A stretch of 64,000 nt of DNA from an uncultured Collinsella sp. (GCA_902496335.1 CABVAO010000001.1:1-64000), one strand, 5' to 3'. Positions 15,063 to 25,121 are shown, counted from the stretch's first letter. Made by a program: numbers and translations. Notes: a model not told the origin generated them from the sequence alone.

Positions 15063-15923
15063 TTAGTTCTCCCCCTTATCCTGCTTGCCCAGATATGCCT
15101 CGATAACGGCGTCGTTGTTCTGGATCTCCTCGGCCGTACCCTTGGCAATGACCTTGCCAAAGTTGAGCACGCAGATGCCCTCGCAGATGTTCATAACGAG
15201 CGACATATCATGCTCGATAAGCATGATGGCGATGCCGAAGGTGTCACGAATCTTGACGATGTTCTCCATAAGCTCCGCGGTCTCGGACGGGTTCATGCCG
15301 GCGGCAGGCTCATCGAGCAGCAGCAGCTTGGGGTTGGTGGCAAGCGCGCGGACGATCTCCAGACGACGCTGTGCGCCGTAAGGCAGCGATCCGGCCTGCT
15401 CATTTGCCAGGTGTTCCATATCAAAAATGGACAGCAGCTCCATGGCGCGCTCGTGGGCGGCCTTCTCGTGCTTCCAATACGTCGGCAGGCGCAGCACGCC
15501 CTCAAAGCCGGAGTAGCGCTCCTGGTTGTGCAGGCCGACCTTAACGTTGTCCTCCACCGTCATGGTGTTGAACAGGCGAATGTTCTGGAACGTACGGGCA
15601 ATACCCATGCGGTTGACCTGGTAGACCGACTTGCCCGAAGTGTCCTCACCGTCGAGCAGGATGGTGCCGTGCGTGGGCTGGTACACCTTGGTGAGCAGGT
15701 TGAAGACCGTGGTCTTGCCGGCACCGTTGGGGCCGATGAGACCGGCGATCTCGGTCTTGCCGATAGTCAGGCTAAAGTCGTCGACCGCCTTAAGGCCACC
15801 GAACTCAATGCCCAGGTGGATGCACTCGAGTGCCGGGCGCTCGCCCAGGTCGCGGTCGGGAACGATGGCGCCAGAAGGATACGGGACCATCTTGCCCTTG
15901 TTGAACTCAAATTTACTGGGCAT
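15063..15923 (-). CDS. livG: Branched-chain amino acid ABC transporter ATPase LivG
   Basis: Second ATPase of the Liv importer, 286 residues. Visible are Walker A GPNGAGKTT, the LivG-type insertion after it (QPTHGTILLDGEDTSGKSVY), signature SLPYGAQRRLEI, Walker B LLLLDEPAAGMNPSE and IEHDMSLVM. The Y in SLPYG replaces the usual S/G of LSGGQ, which is common in LivG. The ATG at 15923 has AAGGAGGT 8 bp upstream and overlaps the end of livM by 11 bp, so translation is probably coupled. The N-terminal extension of about 35 residues before the ATPase core is longer than usual. Confidence 0.93.
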   Translation of the reverse strand: MPSKFEFNKGKMVPYPSGAIVPDRDLGERPALECIHLGIEFGGLKAVDDFSLTIGKTEIAGLIGPNGAGKTTVFNLLTKVYQPTHGTILLDGEDTSGKSVYQVNRMGIARTFQNIRLFNTMTVEDNVKVGLHNQERYSGFEGVLRLPTYWKHEKAAHERAMELLSIFDMEHLANEQAGSLPYGAQRRLEIVRALATNPKLLLLDEPAAGMNPSETAELMENIVKIRDTFGIAIMLIEHDMSLVMNICEGICVLNFGKVIAKGTAEEIQNNDAVIEAYLGKQDKGEN

Positions 15924-17001
15924 CGGCTGCCACCTCCTTCTTGGAAGCAAAGCGGTCCTTGACGCGACCGAAGAACGCCTTGAGCTGCGGGTTGTTGGTA
16001 AAGATCATGACCAGAATCAGCACGATGGCGTAGATGAGCATGCGGTAGTCCGAGAACTGACGGAGCAGCTCGGGAAGCACCGTGAGCAATGCCGCCGCGA
16101 TGACGGAGCCGCGCATATTGCCCAGACCGCCCAGGACCACGAACACCAGAATGAGGATGGACGTGTTGAAGTCGAACTTGGTGGCGGAGAGCTGCGAGAA
16201 GTTACCACCGAAGAGAGCTCCGGCAGCACCGGCGAGGGCAGCGGAAACCACGAAGGCGATCATGCGGTACTGGGTGACGGAGATGCCCACGGACTCGGCT
16301 GCAATCTTGTTGTCGCGCACGGCCATAATGGCACGGCCGGTACGGCTGCGAACCAGGTTGAGCACGATCACGAGTGCGACCATGACCAGGATGGCACCGG
16401 CGAGGAAGGTCGAGTACGTCGACACACCCGATGCGCCCTGCGCGCCCTTGATGATGGCGGTGCCGTCCTCGAGCAGATGCAGGTCGTCGATCGTGGAGTT
16501 ACCCGTGATGTTAAAGATCACGTGCAGGCCGCGGGAGTCGACGCCCACAATGAGGCAGGTGACAATCTCTTTGATGATCTCGCCAAAAGCCAGGGTCACG
16601 ATGGCCAGATAGTCGCCGCTCAGGCGCAGGACCGGGATACCGATCAAGAAGCCCAAGATGGCAGCGGCGATGGCGCCGACCACGATGCTGATGATAAGGC
16701 GCACCGGATCGGAGGGAACGGCGCTCTCGAGGGCGACCGCGGTGACGATGCCCGTGTAGGCACCGACGCTCATAAAGCCCGCGTGGCCCAGCGACAAGTC
16801 GCCCGCGATGCCGACGACGAGGTTGAGGGAAATGGCCATGACGATATAGGCCGTGATGGGAACCAGCTGACCGGCGATCATGCGCGGAATCATGTGGTTA
16901 GACTGCATAAAGAACACGATGGCGAACGCCACAAGGCACATGGCGTACGTAACAAAGTCGTGACGCGTCTGCTTGTCTTTAAGAAACTTCATAACGCTCA
17001 C
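15913..17001 (-). CDS. livM: Branched-chain amino acid ABC transporter permease LivM
   Basis: Membrane permease, 362 residues with about nine to ten hydrophobic helices. The conserved NLVVGIAGDLSLGHAGF and GAYTGIV segments (about residues 60-85) and the permease loop RTGRAIMAVRDNKIAAESVG mark LivM. It pairs with LivH to form the channel. It starts immediately after the livH stop, and its 3' end overlaps livG. Confidence 0.93.
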   Translation of the reverse strand: MSVMKFLKDKQTRHDFVTYAMCLVAFAIVFFMQSNHMIPRMIAGQLVPITAYIVMAISLNLVVGIAGDLSLGHAGFMSVGAYTGIVTAVALESAVPSDPVRLIISIVVGAIAAAILGFLIGIPVLRLSGDYLAIVTLAFGEIIKEIVTCLIVGVDSRGLHVIFNITGNSTIDDLHLLEDGTAIIKGAQGASGVSTYSTFLAGAILVMVALVIVLNLVRSRTGRAIMAVRDNKIAAESVGISVTQYRMIAFVVSAALAGAAGALFGGNFSQLSATKFDFNTSILILVFVVLGGLGNMRGSVIAAALLTVLPELLRQFSDYRMLIYAIVLILVMIFTNNPQLKAFFGRVKDRFASKKEVAADAQ

Positions 17002-17883
17002 CTACACCTTCTCGGGGACGTACTTGCCCAAGAGGCCGGCAGGCTTGACGAGCAGGACGATGATCAAAACACCAAAGACGATGGAGTTGGCAAGGCTCGT
17101 GGAAATGTAGGCCTGCGCCATCGCCTCGATGATGCCGATGAGAATGCCACCGACAAAGGCGCCGGGGATGGAGCCGATCCCACCGAAGACGGCGGCGTCG
17201 AAGGCCTTAATGCCAGGCATGGCACCCGTCGTGGGCTGCAGCACCGGCGAGTAGGAGCACAGGAGCACACCGGCGATGGCGGCAAGGGCGGAGCCGATGG
17301 CAAACGTCATCGAAATAGTGCGGTTGACGTTGATGCCCATGAGCTGAGCGGCGGCCTTGTCCTCGGACACGGCGCGCATGGCCTTGCCCATCTTGGTCTT
17401 ACCCGTAAAGAACATCAGGCCGGCCATGATAACCAGGCAGGCGACGATGGTGACGAGCGAGACGGCGCTTACGTTAAATTTGGCCAAGAACTCCGGCACC
17501 TGGAAGGTGACGAGCGAAGTGAAGTTCTTGGGCGTGGCGCCCCACAGAAGCTGCGCGGCGTTCTGCAGGAAGTAAGACACGCCGATAGCCGTGATCAGAA
17601 CGGCCAGCGGGCCCGCCTGACGCAGCGGCTTGTATGCCAGACCCTCGATGAGAACACCGAGAACGGTACAGACCACACAAGAGAGAATTACAGATGCCCA
17701 GCCCGGGAGGCCAAGATACGACGTGGCGCAGAACGAGACATAGGCACCGACCATGATGACGTCGCCGTGAGCGAAGTTGAGCATCTTGGCGATACCGTAG
17801 ACCATGGTGTAGCCCAACGCGATGATGGCGTAGACACTGCCCATGGACAGGCCGTTGACCAGGTATTGGATAAAGACCGTCAT
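17002..17883 (-). CDS. livH: Branched-chain amino acid ABC transporter permease LivH
   Basis: Membrane permease, 293 residues with about eight helices. Conserved LivH features are YLVNGLSMGSVYAIIALGYT at the N-terminus, LNFAHGDVIMVGAY (about residue 45) and the loop GKAMRAVSEDKAAAQLMGI. The ATG at 17883 has a GGGGGA site 8-9 bp upstream; ATG at 17892 is too close to it. It follows livK1 after a 138-bp gap holding two hairpins. Confidence 0.93.
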   Translation of the reverse strand: MTVFIQYLVNGLSMGSVYAIIALGYTMVYGIAKMLNFAHGDVIMVGAYVSFCATSYLGLPGWASVILSCVVCTVLGVLIEGLAYKPLRQAGPLAVLITAIGVSYFLQNAAQLLWGATPKNFTSLVTFQVPEFLAKFNVSAVSLVTIVACLVIMAGLMFFTGKTKMGKAMRAVSEDKAAAQLMGINVNRTISMTFAIGSALAAIAGVLLCSYSPVLQPTTGAMPGIKAFDAAVFGGIGSIPGAFVGGILIGIIEAMAQAYISTSLANSIVFGVLIIVLLVKPAGLLGKYVPEKV

Positions 17884-17956
17884 GTTCCACATCCCCCTTT
17901 CGAATAGGTTTCCAGTTGATGTATGAAACAGGGACGTTACATCGTCCCTAGATACC

Positions 17957-17991
17957 AAGCAAGCAGGGAAGGCAAAACCTCCCCTGCTTGG
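17957..17991 (-). terminator. Hairpin between livK1 and livH
   Basis: A 12-bp stem (AAGCAGGGGAGG against CCTTCCCTGCTT) with a 5-nt loop and no T-tract, 31 bp past the livK1 stop. A smaller stem GGGACG/CGTCCC follows at 17931-17948. Such intercistronic structures commonly let binding-protein mRNA accumulate above that of the membrane genes. It is probably a stabiliser or leaky terminator. Confidence 0.45.
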
Positions 17992-18021
17992 GATCAAAAC
18001 CGCTCTATGTAAGGCGGCCTA

Positions 18022-19209
18022 TTAGGCCTGTACGTACTTGCCGTCGGTGATGACGTACGCCGTGGGCTCCTTCTGGACCTGGCCCTTATCGTTCCAGGTG
18101 AGCTTGCCGGTCAGACCGTCAACGGTAATCTTGAGCATAGCCTTGGACAGCTTCTCGGCGACCTCGGTCGGGTCGGCGTCGGCACCAAGACCGGCCTCCT
18201 TGACGGCCTCGGCCACCGCGTGCACGCCGTCGTAGGCGTCGGCGGCAAACTGGTCGGGAGTATCGCCGTACTTATCCTTGTAGGCGTTGACGAAGTCGGC
18301 GTTCTTCTCGTCGTCGGCGGAGAACGGGGTCATGAGCAGCAGACCCTCGGCAAGAGAGGTGTCGAAGCCCTCAACGCCCAAGATGCCGTCCATGCCGTCG
18401 CAGCCCATCATCTTGACGTCGTAGCCCATGTCCTTGGCGTTCTTGAGCAGGACGGACGCCGGCGTGTAGTAGATCGGCGCAAAGATCATGGTGGCGCCGG
18501 CCTGCTTGGCCTTGGTCAGCTGGTTGGTAAAGCTCGTGGCGGAGTCGTCCTTAAAGGTCTCCTCGTCGACAATCTCGAGCTTGGACTCAGCGGCCTGAGC
18601 CTTAAAGGAATCTGCGATGCCCGAAGAATAGGCGTCGCCGGAGTTATAGAACAGCACGAACTTCTCGTCCGCATACTTCTGCGCCAGGAACTTGGCAGCG
18701 TTGACACCCTGGTTGGGGTCGGTGAAGCAAACCTGGAAGACGCAATCCTTGCCGTCGGTGACGTCCTCGGAGGACGCGGACGGGGTGATCATGAACGTCT
18801 TGGGGTCGTTACCGCACTCTGCGGCAACGGCAACCGACGCACCCGTGGTGGTCGGACCGACGAGGGCCTGCATGCCCCAGTCGAGCAGGGTGTTGAAGGC
18901 GTTGACGGCCTTCTCGCCATCGGCCTGGTCGTCCTCGGCCTTGCTGGCAAGCGGCAGCTCCTTGGTCGAGAAATCCTTGCAGCCAAGCTCGACACCCTGG
19001 GTAACGGACTTGCCGTAGGACGCGTTGGCGCCGGTCAGCGGGCCGATGGTGCCAATCTTGAACGAAGCGTCGCTCGAAGCGGAACCGCTGTCGCCGCCGT
19101 TGGAGGAGCAGCCAGCTAGAATGGACATCGCCCCCAGACCTGCTGCGCTCGCGATAACGCTCCTGCGATTCATAACAGGGTTCAATGACTTACCGGTGAG
19201 GCTCGACAT
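18022..19209 (-). CDS. livK: Branched-chain amino acid ABC substrate-binding lipoprotein LivK (copy 1)
   Basis: Extracellular binding protein of the Liv importer, 395 residues. The N-terminus combines a twin-arginine-like MNRRSVIA segment with a lipobox ILAGCSS (Cys about residue 34), predicting a membrane-anchored lipoprotein. The mature part has the Peripla_BP fold with IGTIGPLTGANASYG and NAFNTLLDWGMQALVGP. GAGGAG precedes the ATG at 19209. It is strongly similar to the adjacent upstream copy at 19481-20647, with long identical stretches, so the pair arose by tandem duplication. Ligand specificity may differ between them. Confidence 0.92.
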   Translation of the reverse strand: MSSLTGKSLNPVMNRRSVIASAAGLGAMSILAGCSSNGGDSGSASSDASFKIGTIGPLTGANASYGKSVTQGVELGCKDFSTKELPLASKAEDDQADGEKAVNAFNTLLDWGMQALVGPTTTGASVAVAAECGNDPKTFMITPSASSEDVTDGKDCVFQVCFTDPNQGVNAAKFLAQKYADEKFVLFYNSGDAYSSGIADSFKAQAAESKLEIVDEETFKDDSATSFTNQLTKAKQAGATMIFAPIYYTPASVLLKNAKDMGYDVKMMGCDGMDGILGVEGFDTSLAEGLLLMTPFSADDEKNADFVNAYKDKYGDTPDQFAADAYDGVHAVAEAVKEAGLGADADPTEVAEKLSKAMLKITVDGLTGKLTWNDKGQVQKEPTAYVITDGKYVQA

Positions 19210-19480
19210 GCGGCTCTCCTCTCAAATCTCGTCGGGTTTCGGTTACCCGACAGGCCATCCTTCGCCGTGTTCGGCGTTCGCAAAATAGTAGACGCTTTAG
19301 TTAAGGAAAGTGATGATTATTTCAACTTTTCTTTGGATTTGTTCATTTATCCATAATTCTGCGTATTTCTATTACTTTATGCAGTAATGCCACTTTATTG
19401 TGTGAAAGTAATGTTTCCGTTCTGTTACAGGCGTCCCTGCCCTGAATAAAACGGCCTCACCGGTCGCGCTTTATGCGCAC
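19210..19480. other. AT-rich intergenic region between the two livK genes
   Basis: About 270 bp, conspicuously AT-rich from 19290 to 19430 against GC-rich surroundings. It probably holds a separate promoter for livK1-livHMGF (for example TTGAAA near 19320 on the minus strand with weak -10 candidates). No clear terminator with a U-tract follows livK2. No gene seen. Confidence 0.4.
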
Positions 19481-20647
19481 TTAGGCGGCGATGTACTTAC
19501 CGTCCTGAATCACATAGGCCGTAGCAGGCTTTTCGACCTGACCTTCGTCATTCCACGTTAGCTCGCCGGTCAGGCCGTCGATCTTGATCTTGCGCATGGC
19601 CTTGGCAAGGTCGCCGGCAATGTCGGCGCCGTCGGCCGTAAGGTCGATGCCCGCTTTATCGATAGCCTCGACGATTGCGTGGACGCAATCGTAGGCGTCG
19701 GCGGCAAACTGGTTAGGCGTCTCGTCGTAGGCGTCCTTATATGCCTTGACGAAGTCGGCATTCTTCTCGTCGTCGGCAGAGAACGGGGTCATAAGCAGCA
19801 CGCCCTCGGCAAGAGAGGTATCGAAGCCTTCCACAGAGAGCAGGCCGTCCATGCCGTCGGTACCCATGAGGGTCATGTCGTAGCCCATGTCCTTGGCGTT
19901 CTTGAGCAAAACGGACGCCGGCGTGTAGTAGATCGGCGCAAAGATGAGCGTGGCGCCGGCCTCCTTGGCCTTGGTGAGCTGGTTGGTAAAGCTCGTGGAG
20001 GAATCGTCCTTAAAGGTCTCGGTATCGACGATATCAAGTTTGGACTCCTTGGCCTGCTCGGTAAAGGCATCGGCAACACCCGAGCTGTACGTATCGCCGG
20101 AGTTGTAGAACAGGGCGATCTTGGCGTCCGCGTACTTCTCGGCCAAGAACTTCGCGGCGCTGGCGCCCATGGTGGGATCGGTGAAGCAAACCTGAAAGAC
20201 CGTGGTCTTATCCTTGGTGACGTCGAGAGACGAGGCCGAGGGCGTGACCATGAGCATGTCGTCGGCAATCTCGCCCGAGACAGCGACGGCAGCACCGGTG
20301 GTGACCGGACCGACGAGCGCCTGCATGCCCCAGTCACACAGGGTATTGAAGGCGTTGATAGCCTTCTCGCCGTCAGCGACGTCATCCTCGGACTTAAGCG
20401 AGAGTTTGAGGTCCTTGGTCGAGAAATCCTTGGCGGCGAGCTTGGCACCCTTCTCGGCCGAAACGCCATAGGTTGCCGCGGCGCCGGTCAGAGGGCCGAT
20501 GACACCGATCTTGAAGGTCTTGCCGTCATCGGCGGAGCCGCCGTCCGAGCCACCCGACGAGCAACCAGCGAGCGCCGCGGTGCCACCGAGCGCCGCGGCG
20601 CCAGCCAAGAAACTCCTGCGGTTAAGTACGTTGTTGATGCTAAACAT
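19481..20647 (-). CDS. livK: Branched-chain amino acid ABC substrate-binding lipoprotein LivK (copy 2)
   Basis: Paralogue of the neighbouring livK, 388 residues. The N-terminus LNRRSFLAGAAALGG resembles a Tat-type signal and the lipobox ALAGCSS predicts lipidation. Body motifs IGVIGPLTGAAATYG and IFAPIYYTPASVLLKNAKDM are shared with copy 1. The ATG at 20647 has GGGGGA 6 bp upstream. The AT-rich 270-bp gap to copy 1 suggests separate promoters, so the two binding proteins may be regulated differently while sharing the same permease. Confidence 0.92.
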   Translation of the reverse strand: MFSINNVLNRRSFLAGAAALGGTAALAGCSSGGSDGGSADDGKTFKIGVIGPLTGAAATYGVSAEKGAKLAAKDFSTKDLKLSLKSEDDVADGEKAINAFNTLCDWGMQALVGPVTTGAAVAVSGEIADDMLMVTPSASSLDVTKDKTTVFQVCFTDPTMGASAAKFLAEKYADAKIALFYNSGDTYSSGVADAFTEQAKESKLDIVDTETFKDDSSTSFTNQLTKAKEAGATLIFAPIYYTPASVLLKNAKDMGYDMTLMGTDGMDGLLSVEGFDTSLAEGVLLMTPFSADDEKNADFVKAYKDAYDETPNQFAADAYDCVHAIVEAIDKAGIDLTADGADIAGDLAKAMRKIKIDGLTGELTWNDEGQVEKPATAYVIQDGKYIAA

Positions 20648-20710
20648 GGTGTCCCCCTTTTCGCTGGCCGCGGTGCGGCCGTCTTGCGGTACAAGGCAAA
20701 CCTTATGGTG

Positions 20711-20727
20711 CAAACGTTGACAGTTTG
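20711..20727. promoter_or_regulatory. Palindrome upstream of livK2, possible operator
   Basis: CAAAC-N7-GTTTG, a short symmetric element 64 bp upstream of the livK2 start and facing the divergent hom gene. It could be a regulator site for either gene. Evidence is symmetry and position only. Confidence 0.25.
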
Positions 20728-20897
20728 TTACGGAGTTCCGTTTGTAGCGAGCATGTTTCCAATGTTTCCGCAGCGTTTCGGGGGTGCCGTTTTGTGCGAC
20801 TCCTGTTGCCTGGCGAGCACGCGCCCTCGGTTCACGCTAGAATGCACTCAACCTTTAAGCGGTTAATCCATCCATAAGATGCACGAAGGAGCTATCT

Positions 20898-22241
20898 ATG
20901 AGCGAACCCCTGCGCACCGTGAACGTCGGTCTGATCGGTCTTGGAACCGTCGGCGGCGGCGTGGCCCGTCTGATCAAGAGCCACCACGATGAGTACCTGG
21001 CCGCCTACGGCATCGACCTTAAGCTGACCCGCGCCTGCGCGCTTGCCTGGGAGCAGGCCGAAGCTGCCGGTATTGAGCGCGAGGCCTTTACGAGCGACTG
21101 GCACGACGTCGTCACCGACCCCGCCGTCGATATCGTCGTCGAGCTCATCGGCGGCGAGCACCCCGCGACCGAAATCTTCACCACCGCCTTCGAGAACGGC
21201 AAGCACGTCGTCTCTGCCAACAAGGCCCTGCTGGGCCGTCATGTCGAGACGCTCGCCGAGAAGGCGCGCGCGTGCGGCGTGCAGATTAAGTGCGAGGCCA
21301 GCTGCGGCGGTGGCATCCCCATTGTCAGCACGCTCGAGCACGACCTGGTGGGCAACAAGATCCTGACCATCGCTGGCATTCTCAACGGCACCACCAACTA
21401 CATCCTGTCGCGCATGGACGCCGAGGGCGCCGATTACGCTGACGTGCTCGCCGACGCCCAGGCAAAGGGCTATGCCGAGGCCGACCCGTCCGCCGACGTC
21501 GACGGCTTCGACGCCGCCAGCAAGACGGCAATCCTCGCTTCCATCGGCTTTGGCACCCGCGTGACCACCGACGATGTCTACCAGCAGGGTATCCGTACCA
21601 TCGGCGCCGAGGACATTGCCCAGGCCCGCGAGCTCGGCTACACCATCAAGCTGCTGGGCATCGCACGCAACACCGACGCCGGCGTCGACGTCCGCGTGCA
21701 TCCCACGCTCATCCCGGCAGACCATATGCTCGCCAAGGTCAACGGCGCCATGAACGCTGTCTACGTGGTAGGCGACGCCGTGGGCGAGACCATGTTCTAC
21801 GGTGCCGGCGCAGGCTCCTTCCCCACCGCGAGCGCCGTCGTGGGCGATATCCTGTCGCTCTCCGAGCAGATCAGCCGCGGCGTGGCTCCGCTGCCCGAGA
21901 TTGAGCCCTATGGTCACAACCTCGCCTTTAAGCCCATGGACGAGCTCCAGACCAAGTACTATGTGCGCCTGAAGGTCGCCGACCGCGTGGGCGCCCTGTC
22001 CGAGACGGTCGACATCTTTGCCAAGCACAACATCTCGATCTCGCTCATCAACCAGGTCGAGGACGGCAAGTCGGGCGTCAACGATGCCTGCTCGGTCATC
22101 TTCCTGACGCATCGCGCGCTCGAGAAGGACGTCCAGGCTGCCGCGGCCGAGCTTGCCAACGTCGGCTGTGTGGCCGAGGTCGCCAACGTCCTGCGTATCG
22201 AGGACGTTGAGGCTTGGACCGAAGGCGTCATGGCCAACTAG
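20898..22241 (+). CDS. hom: Homoserine dehydrogenase
   Basis: Reduces aspartate-semialdehyde to homoserine with NAD(P)H, at the branch to threonine, methionine and isoleucine. The 447-residue protein has the nucleotide-binding GLIGLGTVGGGV (residues 10-21), VVSANKALL, the catalytic-domain block AGILNGTTNYIL, ADPSADVDGFDAASK and a C-terminal ACT domain (about 360-435) for feedback control, likely by threonine. GAAGGAG precedes the ATG. It is transcribed divergently from livK2 and closed by a strong terminator, so monocistronic. Neither thrB/thrC nor an aspartokinase is adjacent. Confidence 0.96.
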   Translation: MSEPLRTVNVGLIGLGTVGGGVARLIKSHHDEYLAAYGIDLKLTRACALAWEQAEAAGIEREAFTSDWHDVVTDPAVDIVVELIGGEHPATEIFTTAFENGKHVVSANKALLGRHVETLAEKARACGVQIKCEASCGGGIPIVSTLEHDLVGNKILTIAGILNGTTNYILSRMDAEGADYADVLADAQAKGYAEADPSADVDGFDAASKTAILASIGFGTRVTTDDVYQQGIRTIGAEDIAQARELGYTIKLLGIARNTDAGVDVRVHPTLIPADHMLAKVNGAMNAVYVVGDAVGETMFYGAGAGSFPTASAVVGDILSLSEQISRGVAPLPEIEPYGHNLAFKPMDELQTKYYVRLKVADRVGALSETVDIFAKHNISISLINQVEDGKSGVNDACSVIFLTHRALEKDVQAAAAELANVGCVAEVANVLRIEDVEAWTEGVMAN

Positions 22242-22271
22242 TTCGGTTCTCGCCATACGACATATATTTGA

Positions 22272-22307
22272 GGGGCTCCCGTCCGGTCTTGGACGGGAGC
22301 CCCTTTT
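22272..22307 (+). terminator. Terminator of hom
   Basis: A perfect 13-bp stem (GGGGCTCCCGTCC) with a 6-nt loop followed by TTTT, 30 bp past the hom stop. Confidence 0.9.
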
Positions 22308-22463
22308 GCTTGCGCGCTCGGAGCGCATTGACGCGGCCAGCGTTTGAACAACTTGACCGCTCGGTGTCAACCAGGGATACCGCTCACCGATAAGCAGGCA
22401 TGTTTGTTTTTGTCCGCCGCTATCCTGTGCTGCGTACGTCCACCCCCGAAGAATGGAGGCACC

Positions 22464-23213
<750 letters not shown>

Positions 23214-23255
23214 GGGACCACAAGCCTCAGCTCCCAGCCTCAACATAGTCCAACA

Positions 23256-23303
23256 AAGAAGGCGCGCCGTCTGCATCAACTGCAGGCAGCGCGCCTTCTT
23301 CTG
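23256..23303 (+). terminator. Terminator of the SDR gene
   Basis: A 12-bp stem (AAGAAGGCGCGC) whose loop holds a second stem CTGCA-TCAAC-TGCAG, ending in CTTCTTCTGTTT, about 45 bp past the SDR stop. Confidence 0.7.
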
Positions 23304-23310
23304 TTTGAAA

Positions 23311-23542
23311 GGGAAGCTGTGTCCCGGAATTCCGGCTCAGACCGGGACGCAGCTTCCCTCAGGGCCATGTTTCGGAAAGAGCGCCCCGTTTTGAACGCCG
23401 ATTCTGGGATACCGTTTCCGCAACGGGTCTCTCGCGGAAACTGCATCCCACTCTGAGCGCCCATTCCGGGACACAGTTTCCCAACGGCCCCCGTTTCGGA
23501 AACCACATCCCGTTCCGAGCCTTCAAAGCGGGACGCGGCTTC
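23311..23542. repeat. Four tandem imperfect palindromes, 62-63 bp period
   Basis: Four head-to-tail units start at 23311, 23373, 23436 and 23498. Each has a left arm of the type GGAAACTGCATCCC and a right arm of the type GGGACACAGTTTCC about 20 bp later, followed by a short linker resembling CAACGG-CCC-TTTC. Many arm differences in units 1, 3 and 4 are transitions that keep G-U pairing; unit 2 has weaker arms. The array lies between the convergent SDR and antiporter genes. It is not a CRISPR: the units are themselves palindromic and there are no unique spacers. Confidence 0.75.
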
Positions 23543-23558
23543 CCCGAGAGAGTATCGA

Positions 23559-25121
23559 CTACCTGCCGTCGTCGTCCTCGGCTTCTTCTCTTGCATAGAG
23601 CTCCAGCATGCGGCGGCGGTATTCGCGCACGGCGAGCTTGGCGCGCTCCAGACGGCGACGCTCGCGCGGAGTCAGCTCGGACGGGTCGATCTCATCACCA
23701 TAGGTCTTATCGGCAAGAAGATGCGCCGCGTCCACGATGCGGGCATCGATGTGGCCGCTCGCCGCCTCGGCGGAAAGACGCTCGGCAATCGTATCGAGCG
23801 TAGGCAGGCCCTCGAATACGCGACCGTGACCATGCGAGGTCAGCAGCTCGTGCTCGCGTGCGAGCAGGCTCGCCAAATCATGATGGGCACGCAGGATGTC
23901 GAGCGCATCGGATGGATGCTCGGCAACCTCCGCCACGGCGGCGACCGGCGCGGCGTCGACCACGCGGTAGAAGAGCTGCGCGAGCAGCGGCATCAAGAAC
24001 ACCGTGATGGCACCGGCGGCAACCATGACCGACGCAATATCTTGCGACAGCGCGCCCGCGTTGACGGCAACGCTTGTCACGGCAACGATGATCGGCAGGG
24101 CCGTGGTGCAGTACAGGGCCACGGTAATGCGACCATACGCCGACACATCACGCGTCGCAGGACAAATGCTCATAGAAATAAGAATGGGCACGGCACGAAT
24201 AATCAGCAACGCCACGATAAAGCCCACGAGCAGACCCGGGCGCGACGCCACGGCCGTCAGATCGATCTTTGCGCCCGATACGGTAAAGAACACCGGAATC
24301 AAAAAACCGTAGGCCAGGCCGTCGAGCTTGGTCTCGAGCGTATGGTTGCCCTCGGGGATGATGTAGCGCAAGACAAAGCCAGCGGCAAAAGAACCCAACA
24401 CGATGTCGAGATCAAAGACGGCCGAGAACGCCACGAGCGTGACCAGGATGAGCACCGTCAGGCGCACGAAGGTCTGCGACGTGGTATCGGCGCGTTCCTC
24501 GACAAACGCAAAGAAGCGGCTGCCGACGCGCTTGGAGCGGCTTGGGACCACGGCCAGCAACACGCAAACCAGCGCAAACAGGCCAAGGATTACGAGCGTT
24601 TGGATGCCAGTGCGGGCAGACAGCAGCACCGACATGGCGAGCACAGGGCCGAGCTCACCCCAGGTGCCATACGCGAGAATCGAGTCGCCAACGCGCGTGC
24701 CGGTGAGCGAGCGCTCGCGCATGATGGGCACAAGCGTGCCGAGAGCCGTGGAAGTAAGGGCGAGTGTCACGGCGATACCGTCGAAATGGCTGACCGAGAA
24801 CCACGGCGTAAAGCGCACGGCAAGCCAGGCGATACCAAACGTGACGGCCCACGTCGCCAAGCCGTAGCGCCCCTCGACGCCCGTGATGCTCTTGGGGTCG
24901 ATCTCAAAGCCGGCAAGCAGGAACAAAAAGGCCAGGCCCAGCTCGGACACAAGCGAGACCTCAGCATCTACATGGATGACGCCGAGCATATGGGGTCCCA
25001 GCACCGCGCCGAGCACGAGCAAAAAGACCGTCTCGGGAACAGGTTTTCCGGGAATCGCCGAGGCGATGAAGGGACTCGCAAAGGCCACGAGTGCGATGAT
25101 GGCGAGCGAAACGAATGCCAT
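23559..25121 (-). CDS. Cation/proton antiporter (CPA2, KefB-like)
   Basis: A 520-residue membrane protein with about 12 hydrophobic helices in the first 390 residues, then a charged cytoplasmic tail of about 130 residues without an obvious TrkA-N domain. Motifs such as VFLLVLGAVLGPHMLG, LGLAFLFLLAGFEIDP and SFAAGFVLRYI are those of the Na+/H+ or K+/H+ exchanger family. It probably exports Na+ or K+ in exchange for protons; the ion cannot be told from sequence. The start ATG has a GAGAAAGG site. Monocistronic. Confidence 0.85.
   Translation of the reverse strand: MAFVSLAIIALVAFASPFIASAIPGKPVPETVFLLVLGAVLGPHMLGVIHVDAEVSLVSELGLAFLFLLAGFEIDPKSITGVEGRYGLATWAVTFGIAWLAVRFTPWFSVSHFDGIAVTLALTSTALGTLVPIMRERSLTGTRVGDSILAYGTWGELGPVLAMSVLLSARTGIQTLVILGLFALVCVLLAVVPSRSKRVGSRFFAFVEERADTTSQTFVRLTVLILVTLVAFSAVFDLDIVLGSFAAGFVLRYIIPEGNHTLETKLDGLAYGFLIPVFFTVSGAKIDLTAVASRPGLLVGFIVALLIIRAVPILISMSICPATRDVSAYGRITVALYCTTALPIIVAVTSVAVNAGALSQDIASVMVAAGAITVFLMPLLAQLFYRVVDAAPVAAVAEVAEHPSDALDILRAHHDLASLLAREHELLTSHGHGRVFEGLPTLDTIAERLSAEAASGHIDARIVDAAHLLADKTYGDEIDPSELTPRERRRLERAKLAVREYRRRMLELYAREEAEDDDGR

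Noticed and set aside
15631..17907. Very long plus-strand open frame (758 codons) over livG, livM and livH
   Set aside because: Antisense shadow in GC-rich DNA. The predicted peptide is biased to His, Gln, Asp and Gly, has no known domain and no ribosome site, while the minus strand encodes complete Liv proteins.
23311..23542. CRISPR array
   Set aside because: Units are palindromic and similar along their whole length, with no variable spacers and no cas genes.
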